DNA of 64,000 nucleotides, taken from assembly GCF_002797895.1 (NCBI RefSeq), contig NZ_PGES01000001.1:1054001-1118000 (forward strand), read 5' to 3'. The position numbers and the translations under genes were made by a program. The notes under the pieces are model-generated. The model worked only from the letters and a program-made list of their open reading frames with translations, was not told the DNA's origin and did not search any database. The stretch's first letter is position 1, and each line of letters begins with the position of its first letter. The DNA is from Janthinobacterium sp. 67. Lineage in GTDB: Bacteria; Pseudomonadota; Gammaproteobacteria; Burkholderiales; Burkholderiaceae_D. Shown here in pieces: positions 8,791-18,440 of the stretch.

Positions 8791-10287
8791 ATGAAAAATA
8801 CCAACTGGACTTTATATACGTGCTCGGGCGTGTGCGCGCTGATCATGCTCGACACCAACGTCGTGGCCGTTTCCTTGCCCTCGATCGCCCGCTCGCTCAA
8901 CGCCAGCTTCGTCGACGTGGAATGGGTGGTCAGCGCCTACATGCTGGCGTTCGCCTCGTTTTTGCTGCCCGCCGGCAGCATCGCCGACCGCCTGGGACGG
9001 CGCAGGGTCATGCTGTTCGGCCTGGCCGTGTTCGCGCTGGCGTCCCTGCTGTGCGGCCTGGCGTGGACGCCGTTCGTGCTCAACGTGGCGCGCGCCGTCA
9101 AGGGACTCGGTGCGGCGCTGCTGCTGACCTCCGCCCTGGCCGTCATCGGCCACACCTTCCATGCGGAAAAAGAGAGGGCGCGCGCCTGGTCCGTGTGGGG
9201 CGCGGCCATGGGCGTGGCCATGACGGTGGCGCCCCTCTTGGGCGGCCTCGTCACGAGCACCATCAACTGGCGCTGGATTTTCTACCTGAACCTGCCCGTC
9301 GTCGCCATCCTGATGTGGCTGGTAGGCAAGCACGTGGATGAATCGAAGGACGCGTCCAATGCCAGCTTCGACCCGCTCGGTGCGGCATTATTTTCCGCCG
9401 GCCTGTTCGCCATCATCTGGGGCTTGATCGACGCCAGCGTGGCGGGCTGGTCCAGCCGTGCCACCGTGCTGCGCTTTGTCGCGGGCGCGGTGCTGCTGGC
9501 CGTGTTCGTGCTGGTGGAACGGCGCCAGCGCGCACCGATGGTCGATTTGTCCCTGTTTGGCCGGCGCGTGTTCGTCGGCGCCGTGCTGGGCATGTTCGGC
9601 TACGCCATCGCCGCGCAAGTGATGATGACCTTTTTACCGCTGTATCTGCAGAACGGCTTCGGTTTTTCCGCCGTGCTGGCCGGCTGCGCCATGCTGCCGT
9701 TTGCCGTCGCCATGGTCGTGCTGTCGCGACTGGCGCCGCGCGCCATGCGCCATCTGGATGACCGCGGCATGTTAGTCACGGGTTTGCTGATCGTTGCCGT
9801 CGGCAACGTTGCCACGGCACTGGCCGCCGCCAGCCTGCAGTATGGCTGGGTGGCGGCGGGCATGGTCGTCACGGGCGCGGGCGCCGGATTGCTTAACGGC
9901 ACGACGCAAAAAGCCATCCTTGCCTGCATCCCGCGCGAGCGCACGGGCATGGGCTCGGGCATCAGCACGACGACGCGCTTTGTCGGCATCGTGCTGGCCG
10001 TGGGCGCACTGGGCGCCGTGCTGGCCATGCGCACGGCCGCCTCGTTCGACAAGCTGGCGTGGCTGCACGGCTTGAAGGCCTCACCTGAAATGATAGGGCG
10101 CATCGTCGCCGGCAACGCGGCCGAGGCCTTCGGCCAGCTGCCGCCCGCGATGCAGGCCGTGGCGCAGGAAGCGGCGCGCCACGCCTTCATCGACGGTTTT
10201 GCCAGCGTGCTCTACCTGGCTGGCGCACTGGCGGCCGTCGTGGCGGCGCTCGTGTTCGTGCTGGCGCGGCCGCTGGAAAAGATGTAA
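8791..10287 (+). CDS. MFS drug exporter, DHA2 (14-TM) family
   Basis: An inner-membrane proton-driven efflux protein of 498 aa with about 14 hydrophobic helices. The motif DRLGRRRVMLFGL, between helices 2 and 3, is the MFS loop signature. LDTNVVAVSLPSI in helix 1 is the DHA2 form of the D1 motif found in EmrB/QacA proteins. It has no adjacent membrane-fusion partner, so it probably works alone like QacA or Stp. It is controlled by the divergent LysR gene. Confidence 0.9.
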   Translation: MKNTNWTLYTCSGVCALIMLDTNVVAVSLPSIARSLNASFVDVEWVVSAYMLAFASFLLPAGSIADRLGRRRVMLFGLAVFALASLLCGLAWTPFVLNVARAVKGLGAALLLTSALAVIGHTFHAEKERARAWSVWGAAMGVAMTVAPLLGGLVTSTINWRWIFYLNLPVVAILMWLVGKHVDESKDASNASFDPLGAALFSAGLFAIIWGLIDASVAGWSSRATVLRFVAGAVLLAVFVLVERRQRAPMVDLSLFGRRVFVGAVLGMFGYAIAAQVMMTFLPLYLQNGFGFSAVLAGCAMLPFAVAMVVLSRLAPRAMRHLDDRGMLVTGLLIVAVGNVATALAAASLQYGWVAAGMVVTGAGAGLLNGTTQKAILACIPRERTGMGSGISTTTRFVGIVLAVGALGAVLAMRTAASFDKLAWLHGLKASPEMIGRIVAGNAAEAFGQLPPAMQAVAQEAARHAFIDGFASVLYLAGALAAVVAALVFVLARPLEKM

Positions 10288-10379
10288 CTGTTCAGCAATA
10301 TCCGCGTGCGCGGCCTGCACTTGTAATATGATGCCATCGAGCAATACATAGCAATCATATAACTACCGCAGGTAATCCT

Positions 10380-11948
10380 ATGCGCAGAAAACGCATTATC
10401 GTCACGAGTGTGCTGGTGGCAGTCATCGGCGTGGCCGCCCCCCTGAGCCTGGCCTTCTATCTGTCGTCCGTGCGCGCCGAGCAGGGCGAGCAGGAACGCC
10501 TGCGCCTGCTGGCCGGCTACGCGCTCGAGCGCGCCCACCGTTCCATCGCCTCGGCCAGCATGGCCTTGCGCAGCGCCGATGCGTTGGACCTGGCGCCGTG
10601 TTCGGAAGCGCACGTCCAGCAACTGCGCCGCATCACCATCACCACGCGCAGCATCGACGATATCGGCTATGTGGAAAACGGCTTGCTCAAATGCACGTCC
10701 ACGGGACTAGAGGAAGAACGCATCGCCGTCACGCCCGCCGACTTCACGCTGGACAATGGCATGGGCCTCGATTTCAACCTGCGCCCCGTCGTCAGCGGCG
10801 GCAAGCGCATGGTGGGCTTGTCCTACCGCGCCTATAAGGTGCTGATCGATCCCGTGCGCTTTTCCGACGTCATCGTCGACAACGATATCCAGATGGCCGT
10901 GGCCATCGGCAAGGGCGGCGTGCTCGACACCTTGCATCATCCGGACCCGGCCCTGGTCAAGACCCTGCTTGCTGGCAAAGGAGCGATGGGTAACTTTGCC
11001 CACGAGGACAGCATCCATGCGATCCTGTACCGCGATGGCTTGACGGCCGTCATGATCGAGCCGCGCAGCAAGCTCGGCGAGAGGCTGCGCCGCGAACAGC
11101 TGCTGCTCTTGCCGCTGGGCCTGCTGATGGCCGCCTTCATCGTCGGCATCGTCGTGTGGCTGTCGCGCCGCCGGCTGTCGCTGCGCGGCGAACTGGAAAC
11201 GGCGGTCGAGCGGCGCGAATTCTTTGTCCACTATCAGCCCATCATCGCGCTCGACACGGGCGTGTGCGTGGGCGCCGAAGCGCTGATACGCTGGCGCCGC
11301 CCCGACGGCAGCATGATACGGCCCGACCTGTTCATCCCCGTGGCCGAGGAGGCCGAACTGATACTGCCCATCACGGACCAGGTGATCGCTTGCGTGATCG
11401 CCGACATGCGCGCCGCGCTGCTGGCCGACCGCGATCTGCACATCGCCATCAACCTGTGCGCCAGCGATATCGAAACGGGCCGGGTGCTCGACGTGCTGGA
11501 ACGCGCGCTGGCCGGCACGGGCATCGAGGCGCAGCAGATCTGGCTGGAAGCGACGGAGCGGGGCTTCATCAACGTGGAAGCGGCCCGCGCCACCATTGAA
11601 AAGGCCAGGGCGCGGGGCCACGCGGTCGCCATCGACGACTTCGGCACCGGTTATTCCAGCCTGTCCAGCCTGCAAAACCTGCCGCTCGACGCCTTGAAAA
11701 TCGACAAATCCTTCGTCGACACCATCGGCACGGACGCGGCCACCAGCAGCGTCACGCCGCACATCATCGCCATGGCCCGCACCTTGAACATGCTGATCGT
11801 CGCCGAAGGCATCGAAACGCAGCAGCAAGCCGATTATCTGCTGGAACGCAAGGTGGAGTTCGGCCAGGGCTGGCTGTTTGCGAAAGCGCTGCCGGCCGCG
11901 GAATTCCTCACCTTTTACCGGGCGCGCCGCGCGCCGTCGTCCACATGA
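10380..11948 (+). CDS. c-di-GMP phosphodiesterase with CSS periplasmic sensor and EAL domain
   Basis: A membrane protein of 522 aa. TM1 is at about residues 11-30 and TM2 at 240-262. The periplasmic loop between them carries the CSS-motif sensor (Cys74-Ser75 in LAPCSEAH and Cys105), which in Pdc proteins responds to periplasmic redox through a disulfide. The cytoplasmic EAL domain (about 272-515) keeps its catalytic residues: E300-A-L, Asn358 (INLC), D419-D420 in AIDDFGTGYSS, and Lys440 in LKIDKSFV. It should hydrolyse c-di-GMP. The next gene overlaps it by 4 bp (ATGA). Confidence 0.9.
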   Translation: MRRKRIIVTSVLVAVIGVAAPLSLAFYLSSVRAEQGEQERLRLLAGYALERAHRSIASASMALRSADALDLAPCSEAHVQQLRRITITTRSIDDIGYVENGLLKCTSTGLEEERIAVTPADFTLDNGMGLDFNLRPVVSGGKRMVGLSYRAYKVLIDPVRFSDVIVDNDIQMAVAIGKGGVLDTLHHPDPALVKTLLAGKGAMGNFAHEDSIHAILYRDGLTAVMIEPRSKLGERLRREQLLLLPLGLLMAAFIVGIVVWLSRRRLSLRGELETAVERREFFVHYQPIIALDTGVCVGAEALIRWRRPDGSMIRPDLFIPVAEEAELILPITDQVIACVIADMRAALLADRDLHIAINLCASDIETGRVLDVLERALAGTGIEAQQIWLEATERGFINVEAARATIEKARARGHAVAIDDFGTGYSSLSSLQNLPLDALKIDKSFVDTIGTDAATSSVTPHIIAMARTLNMLIVAEGIETQQQADYLLERKVEFGQGWLFAKALPAAEFLTFYRARRAPSST

Positions 11949-12298
11949 AACAGCCACGCTTTCCCTATCCCTTGCAGCCGCTGCGCGTTCCCGGCGGCTG
12001 GCACATCACCGTCAACACCCTGTTCGAAGTCGACCCGGGCCCCGATACGATGGAGTGGTTCAGCAGCGCATTGCTGCTGTGGGGCAGCTGCCGCGACAAC
12101 GGTTACTGCTTCAACTCGCACTTCGAGCCGGAAGACGATCCGCAGGGAGAATTCGTGCTGGAAATGGGGCGAGTGGAATATGACCGCCACGGCAAGATTG
12201 TCCAGGGCAGCGACGCTTTCCTCGGTGAATTTCGCACGCGCAGCAAGGCGGAGTTTGTCGCGCGGGTCGAGCAATTCATGCAAGACCCGGCAGCCTGA
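11945..12298 (+). CDS. Conserved hypothetical protein, coupled to the EAL gene
   Basis: A 117-aa acidic soluble protein without signal peptide or membrane helix. Its start overlaps the EAL stop (ATGA), indicating translational coupling. I do not recognise a family. The sequence is Trp- and Phe-rich early on (GGWHITVNTLFEVDPGP) with alternating hydrophobics, suggesting a small alpha/beta fold. Function unknown; a role in the same c-di-GMP output is only inferred from position. Confidence 0.6.
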   Translation: MKQPRFPYPLQPLRVPGGWHITVNTLFEVDPGPDTMEWFSSALLLWGSCRDNGYCFNSHFEPEDDPQGEFVLEMGRVEYDRHGKIVQGSDAFLGEFRTRSKAEFVARVEQFMQDPAA

Positions 12299-12301
12299 TT
12301 T

Positions 12302-13654
12302 TTACGGCTTGCGGGGCAAGACGATGTCCTGTCCGCCTTGCTTGAGCACGGCGCCGGCGATCTTGCCCGCCGCATCGCGTGTAAACGCCAGTTCCGCCTC
12401 GATGGCGCGGAAGAAAAACTGGTCCTTGGCGCTGGCAAACAAGGGGGCGGACCCGACGCCCGTGCCGGCCGCCTCCAGGCCCTGCTTGCCCAAGGTCACC
12501 GTCAACGCGAATTCCGCGCCCAGCGGATACACGCCCACGTACTCGGCCAGCGCGACGCGCGGCAGCGCGATGGCGGCCTGCGGCTTTTTCAGCGGAGGCA
12601 AGGGCGTGCCGGGCAACAAGGCGGACAAACCCAGCGCATCGACCTCGCGCACCGTGTTGGTCAGCACTATCACGCCCCGCTTGCCGTCCGTCGTGAACGC
12701 CGCATAGCTGGCGTAGCCGCCCGTCTGGCCGTCGTGCCAGGCGTAGCTGTGTCCCTGTTGCTGTTCCAGCAGCCAGGCCAGACCGATTTTCGAGCCGCTG
12801 TCGGGCGCCAGCGGACGTTGCGGCTCGATGGCCAGCGCATACGGGCGCAGCGGTTTATACATGTGGGCTTGCAGATAGGCGATCATGTCGCGCGCGCTCG
12901 AATACACGCCGCCGGCCGGCGCCACCACGTTCATATTCCATGCCGGCGCCGGTTCGCCCGACAGCTGATGGCCGGGCGCCAGGCGCGCCAGCATGCCGTG
13001 CGTGGGCTTGTTCGAGGTGGAACGCATGCCCAGCGGCACGGCGATGCGCTTTTGCAGCAGCGCCTCAAAGCTGGTACCGGCCTGTGCCGCCAGGGCCGTG
13101 CCCAGCACGGCGTAGCCGATATTGGAGTATTCAAGTTTCGTGCCCGGCGCGTACGGCAGATGATAGGCGGCGAGAAACTGCCGTTGTTTGGCTTCCGTGT
13201 AGTCGGCGTACGGATTGGCCGGGTCCTTGGGCGCGAAGTTGTCGGGCAGGCGCGGCAGCGAGGAATAATGCGTGGCCAGGTCGAGCAGGCTGATCGTCTT
13301 GCCCTCGAACGCGGGCACCGTATAGCCGGGCAATAATGCCGCCACGGGTTCCTCGAGTTTGACCTTGTTTTCGGCGACGGCGTCGGCCAGCAGCAAGCCC
13401 GTCATGGTCTTGGTGACGGAACCGATCTGGTAGACGGTATCGGCGCCCGGCTTGATGTTCTTGCCGGCGTGTATGCTGCCAAAGCCGTACACGGCGCTGT
13501 CCTTGCCGTCGATGATGGCGATGACGATGCTCGCGTGCATGCCCGTGCGCGTGAGTTCCTCGGCGCGCTGGCGCACGGCGTCGTCCAGCACGGGTGCGGC
13601 CAGGGCTGCGCCGCCGACGAGGCAAAGAGGGAGGAGGGTAAAAGTGGGTGTCAT
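12302..13654 (-). CDS. Beta-lactamase-fold serine hydrolase (class C/EstB type), copy A
   Basis: A secreted or periplasmic enzyme of 450 aa. A signal peptide covers about residues 1-20. The nucleophile motif SVTK is at 79-82 and the second-loop tyrosine motif YSN at 176-178, with a HDGQTGG segment near 330 in place of KTG. The C-terminal 100 residues look like the lipocalin-like appendage found in many such hydrolases. A start at 13723 would add 23 residues ahead of the signal peptide, so 13654 is preferred. It is a tandem paralog of the next gene. It may act on beta-lactams, esters or D-peptides. Confidence 0.85.
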   Translation of the reverse strand: MTPTFTLLPLCLVGGAALAAPVLDDAVRQRAEELTRTGMHASIVIAIIDGKDSAVYGFGSIHAGKNIKPGADTVYQIGSVTKTMTGLLLADAVAENKVKLEEPVAALLPGYTVPAFEGKTISLLDLATHYSSLPRLPDNFAPKDPANPYADYTEAKQRQFLAAYHLPYAPGTKLEYSNIGYAVLGTALAAQAGTSFEALLQKRIAVPLGMRSTSNKPTHGMLARLAPGHQLSGEPAPAWNMNVVAPAGGVYSSARDMIAYLQAHMYKPLRPYALAIEPQRPLAPDSGSKIGLAWLLEQQQGHSYAWHDGQTGGYASYAAFTTDGKRGVIVLTNTVREVDALGLSALLPGTPLPPLKKPQAAIALPRVALAEYVGVYPLGAEFALTVTLGKQGLEAAGTGVGSAPLFASAKDQFFFRAIEAELAFTRDAAGKIAGAVLKQGGQDIVLPRKP

Positions 13655-13778
13655 GGCAACCTTGTCCAGGGTGGGCCGTATGCGTGCCAGCGCCTGGATG
13701 AGGTGTCTGGCATGCCTGGTCAAGGATACGGCGCCAACATGAAGGTCATCTGAATTTTATGTCACCTTTGCCATTGTG

Positions 13779-15152
13779 CTAAGGTTTGCGTTTTCCCGGC
13801 AGGGCTTGGCCGTTCTGGTGCAGGACGAGGCCCGTGATGACGCCTTGCGCATCGCGCTGGAATACCAGCTGCGCCTCGACCACCTTGTAAAAGAAGCTGT
13901 CCTTCGCGCTGGCGTACACGGGTACTTCGGGCTGGCCCGTGGCGCCCACCAGCAAGCCATCGGGACCCTGGCGCACGCTGAGGATAAACGTGGGCGCCAG
14001 CGCATACTGGCCCGCATATTGCGCCAGTTCGGCCGGCGCGATGGCTATTTCCTTGGGCGCCGGGGCGTTCGGCGGCGACAGGCTGCCGGGCAGCAGCACG
14101 CCTACGCCCAGGCCGTCGACGTCGCGCGCCGTGCTGCTCAGCACCACCACGCCCCGCTTGCCGTCCAGGGTGTAGCCGGCGAAGCTGGCATAGCCGCCCG
14201 TCTGCCCGTTATGCCAGGCGAAGGGCCGGCCCTTGACCTGGTCGAGCATCCACGCCAGGCCGATCTTTTTCACGCCATCGCCGTCGCCTTCGCCGGCCAG
14301 CACCCGCTGCGGCCGCACGGCCAGTTGGTGCGCGGGACTGGTCGCCCGCATGTACGACTGCATGTAGGCAATCATGTCGCGCGCGCTCGAACGCACGGCG
14401 CCGGCTCCCGCGATGGCCTGGAAATCCCAGTTCGCGGCCGGCTTGCCATCGGCCAGGTGGCCAGGCGCCAGTCGCGCGCGCAGGGCGGGCGTGCCTGCCG
14501 TGAAAGTCGAGACCATGCCCAGCGGACGGAAAATGCGGGCTTGCAGCAGTTCCTCGTAAGACATGTTTGCCTGCGTGGCCAATGCGGTGCCCAGCAAGCC
14601 ATACGCGAGGTTCGAGTATTCATACGCGGCGCCGGGCGCGCGCGTCAAGGTATGGCCGGCCAAAAAGCTGCGCAGCTGCGCCTCGCCAAAGCCGGCGTAG
14701 GGATTGGCCATGTCCGCCGGCGCCAGGTTGGCGGGCAGGCGGGGCAAGCCGGAAAATTGCGTGGCAAGCTGGCCCAGGGTGATTGGCTGGCCCGCGAGCG
14801 CGGGGATGGCGTAGCCGGGCAGCAGCTCGGCCACCGGCTGCTCCAGCCTGGCCTTGCCCGCCACGACGGCGTCCGCCAGCAGCAGGCCCGTCATGGTTTT
14901 CGTCACGGAGCCGATTTCATATACGGTGTCGGCATCGGGCACGCCCGCATCGCCTGGTCGCGCGCGGCCGAAGCCGTACACGGCGCTGTCCTTGCCATCG
15001 ATCACGGCGATGACCAGGCTGGCATGCTTGCCGTCACGCACCAATGTTTCCGCGCGCTCCCGCATGGCGGCATCGAGCGTGGGGGCGGCCAGCGCGGCGG
15101 CGCCGGACAGCGACAAGATGGGCAACAGCAGGGTACGCAGGCGTGGGGGCAT
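13779..15152 (-). CDS. Beta-lactamase-fold serine hydrolase, copy B
   Basis: A paralog of the downstream gene, 457 aa from the ATG at 15152. It has a signal peptide ending near LAAPT (residue 25), SVTK at 82-85, YSN at 179-181 and WHNGQTGG near 338. The two copies share the same domain order and long identical-looking blocks (VIDGKDSAVYGFG, GSVTKTMTGLLLADAV), so they arose by tandem duplication. A 124-bp gap separates them; co-transcription from upstream of this copy is plausible. The substrate is unknown. Confidence 0.87.
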   Translation of the reverse strand: MPPRLRTLLLPILSLSGAAALAAPTLDAAMRERAETLVRDGKHASLVIAVIDGKDSAVYGFGRARPGDAGVPDADTVYEIGSVTKTMTGLLLADAVVAGKARLEQPVAELLPGYAIPALAGQPITLGQLATQFSGLPRLPANLAPADMANPYAGFGEAQLRSFLAGHTLTRAPGAAYEYSNLAYGLLGTALATQANMSYEELLQARIFRPLGMVSTFTAGTPALRARLAPGHLADGKPAANWDFQAIAGAGAVRSSARDMIAYMQSYMRATSPAHQLAVRPQRVLAGEGDGDGVKKIGLAWMLDQVKGRPFAWHNGQTGGYASFAGYTLDGKRGVVVLSSTARDVDGLGVGVLLPGSLSPPNAPAPKEIAIAPAELAQYAGQYALAPTFILSVRQGPDGLLVGATGQPEVPVYASAKDSFFYKVVEAQLVFQRDAQGVITGLVLHQNGQALPGKRKP

Positions 15153-15169
15153 CGTGTTTCCGTCGTCAG

Positions 15170-16135
15170 TTATTGATGGGAATGCAGCATAACATCTTCG
15201 CTGGAAAGATGGCTGTTTTGGCAAGATGCCATCGCCAGCAACGCCGTCAGTTGCGCGCGCATGCCGTTGCTCATACATTGCAGCAATTCGCCGCGCCGGC
15301 GCGCATCGGCGCGTTTCTTGGACGGTACGTCGGCCAGGTCCGGTAGCCGATAGGGCGCGCAGGGCAAGTGATAATTGCCATCGCGCATGCGCAGGGCGTG
15401 CAATTCCTGCCACGCCTGGTCGTAATCGGCGGCGATATGGCGGCGGCGCCGCGCATTCAGGGCGATGCGGTTGTCATTGCTGATCAAGAACAGGTTATTA
15501 CAGGCAAAAAAATCGCCGAAATCGCGCAAGGCCGTCACCATCAGGTTCTTCGGGCGGCAACCGTGCAGCGCCCGCGTGGCTTCCTTGACGGCCAGCTTGC
15601 CCGCTTCCGAGCGCAAGCCTTGCAGCGCGCCCAGCTGCAGCGAGACGCCATCGGCGCGCGGCACGAACAAAAAACTGGCCAGGTACAAGGGCTGGCCGTC
15701 GCGCGTCAGGCGCAGACACAGTTCGCCTTCGCGGTAGCTGTCGTGGATGGCCGTCAGTTGCAAGCGGTACAGGGCCGCGTCCTTGCCTTCGAAGGCGGCC
15801 AGCACGACGGGCCCACGCGCCGCCCGCTCGACCAGCGCGCGCGCGCCAGCCTGCCACAGGAAACGGTAATGTCCTTCCAGCAATGCCCGGCGATCCGCGC
15901 AACCGAGCTGGCGCGAGGCGTATGGACGGTAAATCTTGAAGCGCAGGCACGGGTGCAGCTGCGCCAGCGAGTGCAAGCCCGGCATGCTGCCCAGGAAAGC
16001 GTGCCAGCGCGTGCGCTGGCGGGGAAAGAAGAGGGCGCCCAGCGCCGCTTTCAGGCGGTGGCCACTGGCAGGAAGCGGTGTCACTGCGGGCGGCACGGCG
16101 GCGCCGTGGCGCAGGGTTAACGCGATGTCATTCAT
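15170..16135 (-). CDS. VirK/YbjX family protein (DUF535)
   Basis: A 321-aa protein with the DUF535 pattern: YRPYASRQLGCADRRALLEGHYRFL in the N-terminal half and LQGLRSEAGKLAVKEATRALHGCRPKNLMVTALRDF in the middle (quoted in parts). VirK and YbjX are linked to surface remodelling and antimicrobial-peptide resistance in enterobacteria; the biochemical activity is unknown. It ends 18 bp before serine hydrolase B starts, so the three minus-strand genes may form an operon. Confidence 0.85.
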   Translation of the reverse strand: MNDIALTLRHGAAVPPAVTPLPASGHRLKAALGALFFPRQRTRWHAFLGSMPGLHSLAQLHPCLRFKIYRPYASRQLGCADRRALLEGHYRFLWQAGARALVERAARGPVVLAAFEGKDAALYRLQLTAIHDSYREGELCLRLTRDGQPLYLASFLFVPRADGVSLQLGALQGLRSEAGKLAVKEATRALHGCRPKNLMVTALRDFGDFFACNNLFLISNDNRIALNARRRRHIAADYDQAWQELHALRMRDGNYHLPCAPYRLPDLADVPSKKRADARRRGELLQCMSNGMRAQLTALLAMASCQNSHLSSEDVMLHSHQ

Positions 16136-16323
16136 GATTCAGCCGGAAAAGGGCAGGCGCTGCACAATGAGAGCCTTGCCAACATGAATGCTACGTGGGC
16201 CAGGTGAAGTTCATATTAAGAAGCTATCCCATGGGTATTTAGAGGATGGCAACTAAACATTTGCCTTCTGGCAATATAGACGGTTATGCTCGCCGCTCCT
16301 TGACTCGATGACTGACGCCTTTC

Positions 16324-16932
16324 ATGAACCACCGCCATTTGCTTACCATCCCCGTATTGCTCGCGACACTGGGCGCCCACGCGCAAGACCGCACGGCCGA
16401 TCCTTTGGCGCCCTTGGCGCAATGCATCAACCGCAGCCAGTTCCAGTTCAAGACGCAGGACCGGCTGCCGGCCGGTGCGACCACGCGCGTCGTCAAGATG
16501 GCGGCGGGGGATAGGCAGATATCGACGGCCGATGGCTATCGGCTGATGCTGTTTCGCAAGAGCAGCTTGCCTTTCGTGAATTTGAAGATCGAACGCAGCG
16601 CCGAAGGCCAGTTCGCCGCCGACCGCGACACCATCGTGGCGCAGATGCGGGAAATGGCCGCCAGGGGCAAGCTGCCGCAGCAACTGCCGCTGGAAACGGA
16701 CGCGCGCGATGGCGTGGAAGTGCTAGGATTGAATAACGCCAGTATCGCGCAAGCGCAAGGCATCATCAGTTTGTATACACTGTTGCACGCCGCCAGCGGC
16801 ACGGTCGCCACCGCCTACATACTGAACCAGCCGGCCGATCCGCGCGACTTTGCGACGGATGCGCAATACCAGGCGCTGCGCGCACAATTGATTGCCTCGC
16901 TTGCCAGCTGCATGGCCGATCCTGCGCAGTAA
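16324..16932 (+). CDS. Secreted hypothetical protein
   Basis: A 202-aa protein with a clear signal peptide (MNHRHLLTIPVLLATLGAHAQ). The mature protein has two cysteines, near residues 37 and 198. I recognise no family. The 188 bp upstream hold no gene. The next gene starts 30 bp downstream, so it may lead the small plus-strand cluster 16324-18395. Confidence 0.65.
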   Translation: MNHRHLLTIPVLLATLGAHAQDRTADPLAPLAQCINRSQFQFKTQDRLPAGATTRVVKMAAGDRQISTADGYRLMLFRKSSLPFVNLKIERSAEGQFAADRDTIVAQMREMAARGKLPQQLPLETDARDGVEVLGLNNASIAQAQGIISLYTLLHAASGTVATAYILNQPADPRDFATDAQYQALRAQLIASLASCMADPAQ

Positions 16933-16962
16933 GGCAAGCGGGCAGGGAAGGAAATGTCAGCC

Positions 16963-17397
16963 ATGAAAAAAACAGTACCGGGCACGGCGCCCGATCATGA
17001 CGCCGAAAACGCCGAGCCCGCCGCCAGCCAGATCGACGCGAAAATCGCCTCGCTGGCGGACTGGCGCGGCAAAACCCTGGCCGCCGTGCGGGCGCTGATC
17101 CGCCAGGCGGACCCGGACGTGGTCGAGGAAGTCAAATGGCGCGGCGTGCCCGTCTGGTCGCACGCGGGCATGATCTGCACGGGCGAAACCTACAAATTGG
17201 CCGTGAAACTCACCTTCGCCAAGGGCGCCGCCTTGCCCGATCCGGCCGGCCTGTTCAATGCCAGCCTGGACGGCAACACGCGCCGGGCCATCGATATCCA
17301 CGAAGGCGCGCATCTCGATGCCGCGGCGTTCAAGGCCCTGATACGCGCCGCCGTGGCGCTCAATACGGCCCCGAAACCAAAGCGAACGAACTCTTGA
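16963..17397 (+). CDS. DUF1801 domain protein
   Basis: A cytosolic protein of 144 aa. The central signature EVKWRGVPVWSHAGMIC followed by KLAVKLTFAKGA is that of DUF1801 (YdhG-like), a frataxin-like fold of unknown function. I prefer the ATG at 16963 because the AAGGAA ribosome site has proper spacing from it; the ATG at 16954 directly abuts that site. Confidence 0.8.
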   Translation: MKKTVPGTAPDHDAENAEPAASQIDAKIASLADWRGKTLAAVRALIRQADPDVVEEVKWRGVPVWSHAGMICTGETYKLAVKLTFAKGAALPDPAGLFNASLDGNTRRAIDIHEGAHLDAAAFKALIRAAVALNTAPKPKRTNS

Positions 17398-17945
17398 GAC
17401 ATTATCTGTACCTCTGGCACGACCCGGCCCAGCGCATGCTGGTCGCTTCCGGCATCGAATTCAAGGATTTTATTACTGCCCTCGGCCAGGCTGACGGCAT
17501 CGTGCTGCGCAAGGGCAGTGCCGGGACAATCAAAAAACCTGCCGCCTTCCAGACCTTGGCGCGGCAACATTTGCCAGCCCTGGCGTTCGAAGACATGCAT
17601 GCGTCGGGCAGCCACGCCTGGGCCGATTGGCAAGGCGCGCCGCCGGCTTCCAGCGATGCGGCCGTGGCCGCGATGCTCGATCACCGTGCCGCATTGGCAC
17701 CGCTGCCTGCCTTGCGGGGCCGCTTTCTCGCCTTTGCCCACGACGACGGCTGGTATTTGAAACTGTTTTACGGGCACTGGAACGACGTGGCGGATTTGTT
17801 TGCCGGCGCCATCCCGCCAGCCTTGGGTGCGCTCGACATGGGTTTGCTGGAGCAGGGAGGCGATGGCTACTGGCTGCGGGACGGAGTGGTCCAGGTGGAA
17901 CTGAAAACCCATGATGTCGACAGCGTGCTGAATCGCCGCCTGTAA
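17394..17945 (+). CDS. Hypothetical protein with putative TTG start
   Basis: The frame from the TTG at 17394, which overlaps the preceding stop as TTGA, encodes 183 aa beginning LRHYLYLWHDPAQRM. The coding character is good (third-position GC, no odd residues). No ATG exists upstream of 17437 that does not lie deep in the DUF1801 gene. I do not recognise a family. The sequence is soluble, with several Trp residues and a central hydrophobic strand pattern (RGRFLAFAHDDGWYLKLFYGHW). Confidence 0.6.
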   Translation: MRHYLYLWHDPAQRMLVASGIEFKDFITALGQADGIVLRKGSAGTIKKPAAFQTLARQHLPALAFEDMHASGSHAWADWQGAPPASSDAAVAAMLDHRAALAPLPALRGRFLAFAHDDGWYLKLFYGHWNDVADLFAGAIPPALGALDMGLLEQGGDGYWLRDGVVQVELKTHDVDSVLNRRL

Positions 17946-17948
17946 GGA

Positions 17949-18395
17949 ATGGATAGCGCGCCAGCCATGTGCCTGATTCGTCCTTTCTCCAGCGCGGACA
18001 CGCAGTCCTGCACCGCCATCCTGGCCCTGGCCGGACGAGACGCCTTCGGCCCTGTTGCCGGCAGTGCCGCTTTCACGGCGGCGACGCAGGGCGAAGCCGT
18101 CCTCGTTGCCGAGCGCGGCGGCATCGTCACCGGTTTTGCCGCCGTGTACACGGGCGATGCCCCCGATTACTTCCTGCACCACTTGTACGTGCACCCGGCG
18201 CACAGCGGGCAGGGCATCGGCGCGCAACTGCTGGCGGCCGTCGTTGCGTGCTACGGTCCCCATCTGAGCCTGAAAACGCAGCTGGCCAATACGGGCGCGC
18301 GGCGCTTCTATGCGCGCGCGGGCTGGGTCGAAGATGCGGCGGACTGCGGCGTGGACGCCATCGGCGCGTGGATACGGGTGCGCTACCGGCAATAA
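17949..18395 (+). CDS. GNAT acetyltransferase
   Basis: A 148-aa acetyl-CoA-dependent acyltransferase. The core is visible: strand 4 YFLHHLYVHPAHSGQGIGAQLL (motif A with the Q/R-G-x-G loop), then LANTGARRFYARAGW (motif B). It lies 3 bp after the previous gene and so is likely co-transcribed. The substrate is unknown. Confidence 0.85.
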   Translation: MDSAPAMCLIRPFSSADTQSCTAILALAGRDAFGPVAGSAAFTAATQGEAVLVAERGGIVTGFAAVYTGDAPDYFLHHLYVHPAHSGQGIGAQLLAAVVACYGPHLSLKTQLANTGARRFYARAGWVEDAADCGVDAIGAWIRVRYRQ

Positions 18396-18440
18396 AACGT
18401 CAGATTCAGCGAGGCGCGCAAGGCAGCCATATAGACAGGT

